Assembly (NCBI RefSeq): GCF_041434935.1
Contig: NZ_CP107964.1
Coordinates: 7,175,001-7,239,000 of the forward strand
Length of the DNA stretch: 64,000 nucleotides
Source of the DNA: Kitasatospora sp. NBC_00374
GTDB lineage: Bacteria; Actinomycetota; Actinomycetes; Streptomycetales; Streptomycetaceae
Direction: 5' to 3'
Below are positions 50,046 to 58,300 of the stretch, in pieces. The notes beneath the pieces are model-generated. The model ran no database searches and had not been told where the DNA came from. It saw only the letters and a program-made list of their open reading frames with translations. Made by a program: the position numbers and the translations under genes. The first letter of the stretch is position 1. Every line of letters starts with the position of its first letter.

Positions 50046-51085
50046 CCGTGCTCCTGCTGGCCGCGTCGATCCTCCTGCTGGTCGGCAACGCCTTCTTCGT
50101 CGGCGCCGAGTTCGCCGTGATCTCGGTCCGCCGCAGCCAGATCGAACCGCTCGCCGAGGCCGGCGACCGGCGGGCCAGGACGGTGCTGCACGCGCTGTCC
50201 AACGTCTCCGCCATGCTGGCCGCCGCCCAACTGGGCATCACCGTCTGCTCGCTGCTGCTCGGCGCGCTCGCCGAGCCGACCATCGCCGGCCTGGTCGAGG
50301 GCCCGTTCCACGCGCTCGGCGTCCCCGAGTCGCTGATGCACCCGCTCAGCTACGCCCTCGCGCTGGCCGTGGTGGTCTTCCTGCACATGGTGCTCGGCGA
50401 GATGGTGCCCAAGAACATCGCCCTGGCCGGCCCCGAGAAGGCCGCCCTGTGGCTCGGCCCGCCGCTGGACCGGCTGGCCCGCTGGCTGACCCCGGGCATC
50501 CGCGCCCTGAACGCGTTCGCCAACGCGGTGCTGCGGCTGTTCAAGGTGCAGGGCCGGGACGAGGTGGCGTCCGTCTACACCACCGAGCAGCTGCTCCTGC
50601 TGCTCACCGACTCCCAGGAGGCCGGTCTGCTCGACCGCAGCCGCCAGGAGCGGCTGGAGGACGCGCTGGAGCTCGGCCACCGGCCGGTCACCGACGTGCT
50701 GCTGCCGCCTGAGCAGCTGGTCTCGGTGGGGACCGACGTCACCGGCCGGGAGATCGAGCGGCTCGCCGTCCGCACCGGCTTCTCGCGCTTCCCGGTGGTC
50801 GACGCCGGCGGTACCGTCCGCGGCTACCTGCACGTCAAGGACAGCCTGGAGGTCGAGGACCTGGACGCGCCCGTCCCGGCCCGCCTCTGGCGCCCCGTCA
50901 CGGTGCTGCGCGGCACCCTTCCGCTGGACGACGCCCTGGGCGCCATGCGGCGGGCCGCCGCCCACCTGGCCGTGGTGTCCGACCCGGACGGCCGCCAGCT
51001 CGGCCTGGTCGCGCTGGAGGACGTGCTGGAGGAGCTGGTCGGCGAGGTCCACGACCCGGACCACCGCCCCGCCGCCCGTACCTGA
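50042..51085 (+). CDS. CNNM/CorC-family membrane protein, shorter paralogue
   Basis: A 347-residue protein with the DUF21 membrane domain (GNAFFVGAEFAVISVRRSQIE, QLGITVCSLLLG, LGEMVPKNIALAGPEKAAL) and a CBS pair ending in LVALEDVLEELVGEVHD. The C-terminal CorC_HlyC domain is missing, unlike the upstream paralogue. The ATG overlaps that gene's stop by 4 bases. The two proteins probably form one complex, with only one chain carrying the accessory domain. Confidence 0.92.
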   Translation: MTVLLLAASILLLVGNAFFVGAEFAVISVRRSQIEPLAEAGDRRARTVLHALSNVSAMLAAAQLGITVCSLLLGALAEPTIAGLVEGPFHALGVPESLMHPLSYALALAVVVFLHMVLGEMVPKNIALAGPEKAALWLGPPLDRLARWLTPGIRALNAFANAVLRLFKVQGRDEVASVYTTEQLLLLLTDSQEAGLLDRSRQERLEDALELGHRPVTDVLLPPEQLVSVGTDVTGREIERLAVRTGFSRFPVVDAGGTVRGYLHVKDSLEVEDLDAPVPARLWRPVTVLRGTLPLDDALGAMRRAAAHLAVVSDPDGRQLGLVALEDVLEELVGEVHDPDHRPAART

Positions 51086-51152
51086 CCGCGCCGCCCGGGG
51101 CACCGGCACCTCGCCGGGTGTCCCGGGCGGCCCGTGGCACCCGGGGCAGCGC

Positions 51153-53087
51153 CTACGCGCCGCGGCCGTCGATCAGCTCGCCGTAGGCCTGGAGCAGGTC
51201 GGGCAGCCGCAGGGCGGCCAGGTCCTCCCGGGTGGGGAGCTCACGCTGGGCGGACAGCCGCAGGTCGCGGTAGGCGCAGGACTTCTCGTACAGGGTGCGC
51301 ACGAACCGGCCGTTGCCGAGGTCGTCGATCCAGCCCTCGCCGACCACGTGGGCGCAGATCGAGGCCAGTTCCTCGGCGGCGTCCTCGTCCCAGCCGTCGC
51401 CGTCGGCCGAGGCCAGCGCGCGGCCGATCTCGGCGAGCTCGGCGGGCCGGTAGCTGGGGAAGTCGACCCGGCTGGTGAAGCGGGAGTTGAGCCCCGGGTT
51501 GGCGGCCAGCAGGCGGTTCATCCCGGCCGGGTAGCCGGCCAGGATCACCACCAGCCGGTCGCGGTTGTCCTCGGCCCGCTTGAGCAGCACCTGCAGCGCC
51601 TCGTCGCCGTACGCGTCGCCCTTGCTGTAGCCGGAGTTGGAGAGGCTGTAGGCCTCGTCGATGAAGAGCACGCCGTCCAGTGCCGAGTCGATCAGCTCGT
51701 TCGCCTTGACCGCGGTCTGGCCGAGGAACTCGCCGACCAGGTCCGCCCGCTGGGCCTCGACCAGGTGGTCGCCGGACAGCAGGCCGAGGGCGTGGAAGAC
51801 CCGGCCGAGGATCCGGGCCACGGTGGTCTTGCCGGTGCCCGATGGGCCGGAGAAGACGAAGTGACGTTTCGGCGGCTGGACCGGCAGCCCCTGGTCGGCC
51901 CGCAGCCGGGCCATTCTCAACTGTGCCGACAGCGCCCGGACCTGGCGCTTCACCGGGGCCAGGCCGACCATCCGCTCCAGCGCCGCGAGCGCCTCGTCGA
52001 GCTGTCCGTCGCCACTGAGGCCGGCGCCCGGGGCGCCCCCGGCGGCCGGCGGGTACGCCACGGCGCCGACGGCCGGCGCGGCCGGCGGTTCGGGAGCGGC
52101 GGCGCGCGCAGGCCGGTCGGCCGCCGGCCCGTCGGCGGCCTGCTCCGCGACCGGTGCGCCGGAGCGCTCGGCCAGCGGCCCGGCGGTCGGCAGCGGATCC
52201 GGGGCCGGGTCGCATCCGCCGGCCGGATCCGACCCGAACTCGGAGTCCGGCAGGGTCGGTTCGAGCACCGCGCGGTCCTCGTCGGTGAGCAGCAGCCCGT
52301 CCAGGACCCCGTCGGCGGCTATCGCCGCCAGCCGGGCCGAGGTGTCCATGAAGGCCGGGTCGGCCCGGTGCACCGCACGGTAGAGCGGCAGCGCGGCCGC
52401 GCTGCGCCCGGCGCCCTCGTACGCCCGGGCCAGCCAGTAGCGCAGCTCCTTGCGCTGGGGCTGCTCGGAGCGGCAGCGGGCCAGCGAGGCGGCCAGCGGG
52501 GCCTGGGCCTGGGCGCACATGTCGAGCCTGACCCTGGCCATGCCGCCGAACAGTCCGGCCTCGATGCCGAGCACGGGATCGTCCAGCAGCTGGTCGGTGT
52601 CCCTGATCAGCTGCTCCCAGTCCTTCAGCAGGTAGGACCGGCAGGCGTACAGGAAGCGCACCGAGGAGTCCTGCTCGGGCGGTGGGCACTCGGCGAGCGC
52701 GCGGTCGAGCTCGGTCAGGTGCCGGCCGTCCAGCCAGTGCGAGGCGTGGGCCAGCAGCAGGTCGCGGGTGTCCTCCAGGACGGGCTGCACCCACCAGCCG
52801 AGCCAGTACCAGGAGCTGAGCGGGCGGCGGTGGCGCCGGCGCTGCTCGCCGAAGCGGTCCTGGTGGCGGTACATCGCGAGGAGCGCGCCGGAGGTGTCGC
52901 TGCGCAGGGCGTGCAGGCCGAGCCAGGCGTCGGCCATGGCGGGGTCGAGCTCGACCGCGGCGCGGAACTCCTCCTCGGCGCGGGCGTAGGAGCCCGCCGC
53001 ATAGGCGTCCGTGGCCCGCAGCCAGGCGCGGTCGGCCTGCCGCGCGGGCCCGCCGCCGGTCCCCATGTCGGACGTCTCCACCGTCAC
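51153..53087 (-). CDS. CbxX/EccA-like AAA+ ATPase with TPR-like N-terminus
   Basis: A 644-residue protein. Residues 20-260 are TPR-like helices (AYAAGSYARAEEEFRAAVEL, ALPLYRAVHRADPAF). A disordered Ala/Pro-rich linker (about 280-360) follows. The AAA+ domain (about 370-640) has Walker A FSGPSGTGKTT near 419, Walker B DGVLFIDEAYSLS near 476, and arginines in NSRFTSRVDFPSY. This is the domain plan of EccA in type VII secretion and of CbxX. No EccB, C, D, E or WXG100 gene is nearby, so it is either an orphan or acts elsewhere. It converges with the CNNM pair. Confidence 0.88.
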   Translation of the reverse strand: MTVETSDMGTGGGPARQADRAWLRATDAYAAGSYARAEEEFRAAVELDPAMADAWLGLHALRSDTSGALLAMYRHQDRFGEQRRRHRRPLSSWYWLGWWVQPVLEDTRDLLLAHASHWLDGRHLTELDRALAECPPPEQDSSVRFLYACRSYLLKDWEQLIRDTDQLLDDPVLGIEAGLFGGMARVRLDMCAQAQAPLAASLARCRSEQPQRKELRYWLARAYEGAGRSAAALPLYRAVHRADPAFMDTSARLAAIAADGVLDGLLLTDEDRAVLEPTLPDSEFGSDPAGGCDPAPDPLPTAGPLAERSGAPVAEQAADGPAADRPARAAAPEPPAAPAVGAVAYPPAAGGAPGAGLSGDGQLDEALAALERMVGLAPVKRQVRALSAQLRMARLRADQGLPVQPPKRHFVFSGPSGTGKTTVARILGRVFHALGLLSGDHLVEAQRADLVGEFLGQTAVKANELIDSALDGVLFIDEAYSLSNSGYSKGDAYGDEALQVLLKRAEDNRDRLVVILAGYPAGMNRLLAANPGLNSRFTSRVDFPSYRPAELAEIGRALASADGDGWDEDAAEELASICAHVVGEGWIDDLGNGRFVRTLYEKSCAYRDLRLSAQRELPTREDLAALRLPDLLQAYGELIDGRGA

Positions 53088-53295
53088 TCACGCCCCCCGC
53101 CGAGTGCATCGAGGCCAAGTCGGTCGACGAGCGGCAGGCACCACCCGCCCGTCCGTCCGCAACCCCCGGCGCGCCTGCGCGCCCGACTGGAATCGTACCG
53201 GCGCGGAGCTGATCCGGAAGGGTGCCGCACCGCTTCAAATCCAAGCGGCGCCTGGGCCGTTGGCCGGTCGGTGCGGTGGCGGGGAGAGAGCGAAC

Positions 53296-53333
53296 GGCGC
53301 CTCCGGCTCACGGGGGAACAAGCCGGAGGCGCC
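53296..53333 (-). terminator. terminator after the P-loop kinase gene
   Basis: A perfect 13-bp stem (GGCGCCTCCGGCT and complement) with a 12-base loop lies 66 bases downstream of the leftward kinase stop and protects the AAA+ gene promoter region. The rest of 53088-53398 shows no gene. Confidence 0.75.
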
Positions 53334-53398
53334 GAGTCTTAGTTGCGGGATCAACAATCTCCCGACGTGAAAAACCTAAGTCCTGACGACACCCCAGG

Positions 53399-54007
53399 TC
53401 AAGGGCGTGTCGCGGGTTCACCGAGGGTGCTGCGGACGATCCGCCCGGTGACTCCGTCGACCCGCAGGTCCGCGTACGGACGGCTCGGATCGCCGGCGAA
53501 GTGCGCGTGCTCCGCGCGGGCCCAGCCGGCCCAGAACTCCGCCAGGTCCGGGCCGTCCCGCAGCTCCCCGCGGGCCCGTGCCGCCTTGGCCTCCAGCTCC
53601 ATCCACACCAGAGCCGCCAGGGCCGGGCGCAGCGCCCGCCGACCCGCGCCGACCCCCTCCACCAGCACCACCGGCGCCGCCGGGGCCCGCCGGACGCCCG
53701 CGAAGCGGCGCAGCGTCCAGTCGTAGACGCGGTACTCGGCCGTCCGGCCGGCCGCGAGCGGCTCCAGCACCTGCCGCCGCAGGCGTCCGACCCAGCCGAA
53801 CGGCTCCTCGTGGGTGGCCAGGTCGTCCAGATGGACCACCGGGGCGCCGCCGAGCGCGGCGGCCAGCCGGCCGGCGAAGGTGGTCTTGCCGGATCCGGCG
53901 TGCCCGTCGACGGCGACCAGCCGGACGGGACCGAGGGACGGCGGGAGGGCTCGGTACTCGGCCGCGAGCTCGTCCAGGGGCTCCGGCAGGCCCGGAGGGT
54001 CGACCAC
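53399..54007 (-). CDS. uridine-kinase-like P-loop kinase
   Basis: A 202-residue P-loop protein. Walker A is GHAGSGKTT (Lys41) after the strand VRLVAVD, and the sequence VVHLDDLATHEEPFGW followed by EYRVYDWTLRRFAG fits the substrate-binding strands of the uridine kinase/phosphoribulokinase fold. VVLVEGVGAGRRALRP is the equivalent of the conserved VEG motif. The phosphorylated substrate is not determined. It diverges from the acyl-CoA dehydrogenase. Confidence 0.85.
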   Translation of the reverse strand: MVDPPGLPEPLDELAAEYRALPPSLGPVRLVAVDGHAGSGKTTFAGRLAAALGGAPVVHLDDLATHEEPFGWVGRLRRQVLEPLAAGRTAEYRVYDWTLRRFAGVRRAPAAPVVLVEGVGAGRRALRPALAALVWMELEAKAARARGELRDGPDLAEFWAGWARAEHAHFAGDPSRPYADLRVDGVTGRIVRSTLGEPATRP

Positions 54008-54053
54008 CAGGCCACTCTAGGCCGCTCTCCGGGCAGTGATCGACTCGTGACAG

Positions 54054-54082
54054 TGACTGGCCAGGGGGATATCGGGCATACT
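54054..54082 (+). promoter_or_regulatory. promoter of the acyl-CoA dehydrogenase gene
   Basis: TGACTG, a 17-base spacer and CATACT predict a start near 54089, giving a 110-base leader that begins just before the palindrome at 54099. Confidence 0.5.
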
Positions 54083-54098
54083 CGCTTCGCCGCGCCTG

Positions 54099-54112
54099 TG
54101 AACGACCGTTCA
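54099..54112. promoter_or_regulatory. TetR-type operator candidate TGAACG-N2-CGTTCA
   Basis: TGAACGACCGTTCA is a perfect 6+6 inverted repeat with a 2-base spacer and extends to GTGAAC/GTTCAC. It lies about 10 bases after the predicted transcription start, an ideal repressor site. This form is common for TetR regulators of fatty-acid genes. No TetR gene adjoins. Confidence 0.6.
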
Positions 54113-54197
54113 CTTCGCCCGGTGACGGTCCACCCGACCCGTCAGCCCCGTACCGGGCCCGCCACACCTGGGCCCGCCCGATCGAGGAGACGCAGCC

Positions 54198-55361
54198 ATG
54201 AGCGCCGTATCCGCCAAGCCCGTGGACCGTCAGCTGCCCAGCGAGGAGGCCCGCGAGCTGCTCGGCCTGACCCGCGAGCTGGTGCAGAACGAGGTCGCAC
54301 CGCACGCCGCCGCCGACGAGGCCGGCGACCGCTTCCCGCGCGAGGTGTTCCGCACCCTCGGCCGGGCCGGTCTGCTCTCCCTCCCGTACGGCGAGCAGTA
54401 CGGCGGCGGCGACCAGCCCTACGAGGTCTACCTGCAGGTCCTGGAGGAGCTCGCGGCGGGCTGGCTGGCCGTCGGCCTCGGTGTCAGCGTGCACACGCTG
54501 TCCTGCCACGCGCTGGCCGTCTTCGGCACCGACGAGCAGCGCGACCGCTGGCTGCCCGGGATGCTGAGCGGCGAGCAACTCGGCGCGTACTGCCTGTCCG
54601 AGCCGCAGTCCGGATCCGACGCGGCCTCGCTGCGCACCCGGGCGGTGCTCGACGGCGAGGAGTACGTGGTCAGCGGCACCAAGGCGTGGATCACCCACGG
54701 CGGCCACGCGGACTTCTACAGCTCCATGGTGCGCACCGGCGAGGACGGCGCCCGCGGCATCAGCTGCCTGCTGGTCCCCGGCGGGGCGGCCGGTCTGTCG
54801 GCGGCCCCGCCGGAGCACAAGATGGGCATGCGCTCCTCGCCGACCGCGCAGCTGCACTTCGACGGCGTCCGGGTGGCCCGTGAGCGACTGGTCGGCGAGG
54901 AGGGCCAGGGCTTCCAGATCGCGCTGGCCGCCCTCGACTCGGGCCGGCTCGGCATCGCCGCCTGCGCGATCGGTGTCGCCCAGGCGGCGCTGGACCTCGC
55001 GGTGGACTACGCGGGCACCCGCCAGCAGTTCGGCCGGCCGATCGCCGACTTCCAGGGGCTGTCCTTCATGCTCGCCGACATGGCGACCCAGATCGAGGCC
55101 GGGCGGGCGCTCTACCTGGCCGCCGCCCGGCTCAAGGACGCCGGCCTGGCCTTCTCCAAGGAGGCGGCGATGGCCAAGCTGTTCTGCACCGACGCCGCGA
55201 TGCGGGTCACCACCGACGCGGTGCAGGTGCTCGGCGGGTACGGCTACACCCAGGACTACCCGGCCGAGCGGTACATGCGGGAGGCCAAGGTGCTGCAGAT
55301 CGTCGAGGGCACCAACCAGGTCCAGCGCCTGGTGATCGGCCGGCACCTGACCGGCCGCTGA
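54198..55361 (+). CDS. acyl-CoA dehydrogenase
   Basis: A 387-residue FAD-dependent enzyme. The N-terminal helical domain is followed by the barrel motif GAYCLSEPQSGSDAASLRTRA and WITHGGHADFYSSMVR, and the C-terminal domain has FGRPIADFQGLSFMLADMA and QVLGGYGYTQDYPAERYMRE. Glu370 in IVEGTNQVQ is the conserved catalytic base position of short/medium-chain enzymes. It oxidises acyl-CoA to the 2-enoyl-CoA. The ATG is supported by CGAGGAGACG upstream. No other beta-oxidation genes adjoin. Confidence 0.95.
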   Translation: MSAVSAKPVDRQLPSEEARELLGLTRELVQNEVAPHAAADEAGDRFPREVFRTLGRAGLLSLPYGEQYGGGDQPYEVYLQVLEELAAGWLAVGLGVSVHTLSCHALAVFGTDEQRDRWLPGMLSGEQLGAYCLSEPQSGSDAASLRTRAVLDGEEYVVSGTKAWITHGGHADFYSSMVRTGEDGARGISCLLVPGGAAGLSAAPPEHKMGMRSSPTAQLHFDGVRVARERLVGEEGQGFQIALAALDSGRLGIAACAIGVAQAALDLAVDYAGTRQQFGRPIADFQGLSFMLADMATQIEAGRALYLAAARLKDAGLAFSKEAAMAKLFCTDAAMRVTTDAVQVLGGYGYTQDYPAERYMREAKVLQIVEGTNQVQRLVIGRHLTGR

Positions 55362-55403
55362 CGGGCCCCGGACGGGCCGCCCCGGCCGCGGCGGGCCTTC
55401 GGG

Positions 55404-55835
55404 TCAGCGTCGCGCCGGGGTGACCCGCTGGGCGGGCACCTGCGGGGCGTGCTCGACGGTGCGGACCGGGCCGGCGTGCGAGAACGGCTGGGTGCGCCAG
55501 TCCAGCTCGGTGGGCAGCGCGAGCAGCTCGGCGAGGTCGGTGCCCGCGTGCTCGGGGGTGTCGCACTCGGCGAGGTCGTCGGTGGCGGTGCCGGAGCCGG
55601 GGCAGACGGCGGGGGAGAAGGGGTGCCAGGCGGTCGGCAGGACGGCGTGCTGCGGCAGTCGCTCCTCGTCGCCCACGAGGGCGATCGGGCGGTCGCAGGA
55701 CGGGCAGTGCACCCGGACGATCTCCCAGGTGTCGGCCTCGCCCGGGTCCGAGCCCGCGGTGGGGCCGAACTCGGCGTGGTCGTCCTCGGTGCGTTCGTGC
55801 TCGGCGTGGAGCGAGCGCTGGTCGGTGGTGGGCAT
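55404..55835 (-). CDS. hypothetical protein with zinc-knuckle-like motif
   Basis: A 143-residue acidic cytoplasmic protein. The N-terminal third is rich in Glu, Asp and His (HAEHERTEDDHAEF); VRVHCPSCDRPIALVGDEER has a C-x2-C pair and a later Cys in PAVCPGSG, so a zinc site is possible. The ATG is chosen because GAGGGGGAT precedes it; the frame upstream is not coding. I recognise no family. It is convergent with the acyl-CoA dehydrogenase. Confidence 0.7.
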   Translation of the reverse strand: MPTTDQRSLHAEHERTEDDHAEFGPTAGSDPGEADTWEIVRVHCPSCDRPIALVGDEERLPQHAVLPTAWHPFSPAVCPGSGTATDDLAECDTPEHAGTDLAELLALPTELDWRTQPFSHAGPVRTVEHAPQVPAQRVTPARR

Positions 55836-56100
55836 CGGGATCCCCCTCGGATCGGGCCGGCCGCGGTAAGCCCGGGCCAACAGCAGCACTTCCCGCCGAC
55901 GGACCGTCATAACCCTGCAGGTCGGCGCACGATGATGCACGGGGTGTGTCCTTCGCCACATTCTTCCGGCATGTGCCTCCTGCAATGCGCCGGTTCGGTA
56001 TCACGAGGCCGCCGGCCGTCCGCTTCCGCGCCGGGGCCGCCGCGCGGGCCGGTTCCCGCCCCCGTGAGCTGCCGGGTCGGCGATCGGCGCTCCGGGGCGC

Positions 56101-56115
56101 TAGGTTTGCGCCTTG
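56101..56115 (+). promoter_or_regulatory. leaderless promoter candidate of the Lrp regulator
   Basis: TAGGTT ends 8 bases before the GTG, with no ribosome site between, which suggests that transcription starts at the start codon. Confidence 0.45.
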
Positions 56116-56555
56116 TGGAGGATCTCGACCAGCGCATCGTCCAGCTGCTTCTCGAAGACGGCCGGATGAGCTACACGGACCTGGGCAAGGCCACCGGCCT
56201 GTCCACCTCGGCGGTGCACCAGCGGGTGCGCCGCCTCGAGCAGCGGGGGGTGATCCGCGGCTACACGGCGATCGTCGACGCCCAGGCCGTCAACCTGGCG
56301 TTGACCGCGTTCATCTCGGTCAAGCCCTTCGACCCCAGCGCGCCGGACGACACCCCGGACCGGCTGATCAGCCTGCCCGAGATCGAGGCCTGCCACAGTG
56401 TCGCGGGCGACGAGAACTACATCCTCAAGGTCAGGGTGCCGGGACCGGGCGACCTGGAGGACCTGCTGGCCCGGATCAGGTCCGCCGCCGGCGTCTCCAC
56501 CCGCACCACGGTGGTCCTCTCCACCCCGTACGAGGCCCGCCCCCCGAGGCTCTGA
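56115..56555 (+). CDS. Lrp/AsnC-family transcriptional regulator
   Basis: A 146-residue feast/famine regulator. The N-terminal helix-turn-helix is RMSYTDLGKATGLSTSAVHQ then RVRRLEQRGVIRGYTAIV. The C-terminal RAM domain follows with ALTAFISVKPFD and the sensor loop IEACHSVAGDENYILKVRVP. Typical length and order. Members respond to amino acids by changing oligomer state. Target genes are unknown; it is co-directional with the amidohydrolase 29 bases later, which may be in the same unit. Confidence 0.93.
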   Translation: MEDLDQRIVQLLLEDGRMSYTDLGKATGLSTSAVHQRVRRLEQRGVIRGYTAIVDAQAVNLALTAFISVKPFDPSAPDDTPDRLISLPEIEACHSVAGDENYILKVRVPGPGDLEDLLARIRSAAGVSTRTTVVLSTPYEARPPRL

Positions 56556-56584
56556 CCCGGTGGGTCGGGTGCAGACTTGGGCCC

Positions 56585-58186
56585 ATGACCGAACGCACCA
56601 ACCGCACCGTCCTGCTGCGCGGCGGCAACGTCTACAGCCCCGCCGACCCCTTCGCCACCGCCATGCTGGTCGAGGGTGAGCAGATCGCCTGGGTGGGCAG
56701 CGACGGCGCCGCCGAGGCGTACGCGGACACCGCCGACGAGGTGGTGGAACTGGCCGGTGCGCTGGTCACCCCCGCCTTCGTCGACGCCCACGTGCACGCC
56801 ACCTCGACCGGCCTCGCGCTCACCGGCCTCGACCTGACCGGCTGCCCCACCCTGCCCGAGGCCCTCGACCGGATCGCCGCCTTCGCCGCCGGCGTGCCCG
56901 CCGGCGTGCTGATCGGCCACGGCTGGGACGAGAGCAAGTGGCCCCAGGGCCGCCCGCCCACGCTGGCCGAGCTCGATTGGGCCACCGGCGGCGCCGCCGT
57001 CTACCTGTCGCGCACCGACGTGCACTCCGCGCTCGCCTCCACCGCGCTGCGCGCGCTCACCGCGGGCCTGGCCGAGCTCCCCGGCTTCCACCCGGACGGG
57101 CCGCTGAGCCGCGACGCCCACCACGCCGTGCGCGCCGCCGCGCTGGCCCACCTGACACCGGAGCAGCGCCGCGCCGCCCAGCTGGCCACCCTGACGCGGG
57201 CTGCCGAGCTCGGCATCGGCGCCCTGCACGAGTGCGCGGGCCCGCAGATCTCCTCCGAGCAGGACCTCGCCGCGCTCCTCGCGCTGGCGGCCGAGAGCGA
57301 CGGCCCCGAGGTCTTCGGCTACTGGGGCGAGCTGGACGGCATCGAGACCGCGCGCCGCCTGGGCGCGGTCGGCGCCGGCGGCGACCTCTTCGTGGACGGC
57401 GCGCTCGGCTCGCACACCGCCTGCCTGCACGCCCCGTACGCCGACGCCGCCCACACCGGCACCGCCTACCTGAGCGCCGAGCAGGTCGCCGACCATGTCG
57501 CCGCCTGCACCGAGGCGGGCCTGCAGGCCGGCTTCCACGCCATCGGGGACGCCGCCATCGGCGCCGTCCTGGAAGGCGTCCGGGCCGCCGCCGACCGGGT
57601 CGGCCTCGCCCGGGTTAAGGCCGCCCGGCACCGGGTCGAGCACGCCGAGTCGCTGGACGACAAGGCGATCGCCGCCTTCACCGAGCTGGGCCTGACGGCC
57701 TCCGTCCAGCCCGCCTTCGACGCGGCCTGGGGCGGCCCCGACGGCATGTACGTCCAGCGGCTCGGCGCCGACCGTGCCGCCGCCCTGAACCCGTTCGCCG
57801 CGCTGCTGCGGGCCGGCGTCCCGCTGGCCTTCGGCTCGGACGCGCCCGTCACCCCGCTCGACCCCTGGGGCACCGTGCGGGCCGCCGCGTTCCACCGGAC
57901 CCCGGAGCACCGGATCTCCGTCCGGGCCGCCTTCACCGCCCACACCCGCGGCGGCTGGCGCGCCCTGGGCCGCGACCAGGACGGCGTCCTGGTGCCCGGC
58001 GCGGTGGCCAGCTTCGCCGTCTGGGACGCCGCCGACCTGGTCGTCCAGGCCCCCGACGACCGGGTGGCCGGCTGGTCCACCGACCCCCGCTCCGGCACGC
58101 CCGGCCTGCCCGACCTCACGCCCGGTCACCCGCTGCCCGGCTGCCTGCGCACCGTCGTCCGCGGGCGTACGGTCTTCCGGGCCTGA
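56585..58186 (+). CDS. amidohydrolase, YtcJ/NfdA-like
   Basis: A 533-residue metal-dependent hydrolase with the TIM-barrel amidohydrolase fold. The metal motif HxH is TPAFVDAHVHATSTGL, later ligands are in HAIGDAAIGA and RHRVEHAES, and the catalytic Asp is in FGSDAPVTPLDPWG. The C-terminal beta-sandwich ends GRTVFRA. YtcJ-like enzymes hydrolyse N-substituted formamides and similar compounds. The ATG lies 29 bases after the Lrp gene. Confidence 0.9.
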   Translation: MTERTNRTVLLRGGNVYSPADPFATAMLVEGEQIAWVGSDGAAEAYADTADEVVELAGALVTPAFVDAHVHATSTGLALTGLDLTGCPTLPEALDRIAAFAAGVPAGVLIGHGWDESKWPQGRPPTLAELDWATGGAAVYLSRTDVHSALASTALRALTAGLAELPGFHPDGPLSRDAHHAVRAAALAHLTPEQRRAAQLATLTRAAELGIGALHECAGPQISSEQDLAALLALAAESDGPEVFGYWGELDGIETARRLGAVGAGGDLFVDGALGSHTACLHAPYADAAHTGTAYLSAEQVADHVAACTEAGLQAGFHAIGDAAIGAVLEGVRAAADRVGLARVKAARHRVEHAESLDDKAIAAFTELGLTASVQPAFDAAWGGPDGMYVQRLGADRAAALNPFAALLRAGVPLAFGSDAPVTPLDPWGTVRAAAFHRTPEHRISVRAAFTAHTRGGWRALGRDQDGVLVPGAVASFAVWDAADLVVQAPDDRVAGWSTDPRSGTPGLPDLTPGHPLPGCLRTVVRGRTVFRA

Positions 58187-58195
58187 GCCCGTCCC

Positions 58196-58227
58196 GGCCA
58201 CGGGGTGACCTGGGACACCCCGTGGCC
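58196..58227 (+). terminator. terminator hairpin after the amidohydrolase gene
   Basis: A perfect 12-bp stem (GGCCACGGGGTG and its complement) with an 8-base loop starts 9 bases after the stop codon. A GATACT -10-like hexamer at 58233 then leads to lnt. Confidence 0.8.
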
Positions 58228-58300
58228 CGGGCGGATACTGGTGCGGGGTACCTTCTTCGGACGGCCCGCGACCGAGAGCTGGCACAACGAGAGAGGTGGT

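Noticed and set aside
51153..53087. Type VII secretion locus
   Set aside because: Only an EccA-like ATPase is present; no EccB-E, mycosin or WXG100 gene occurs in the window.
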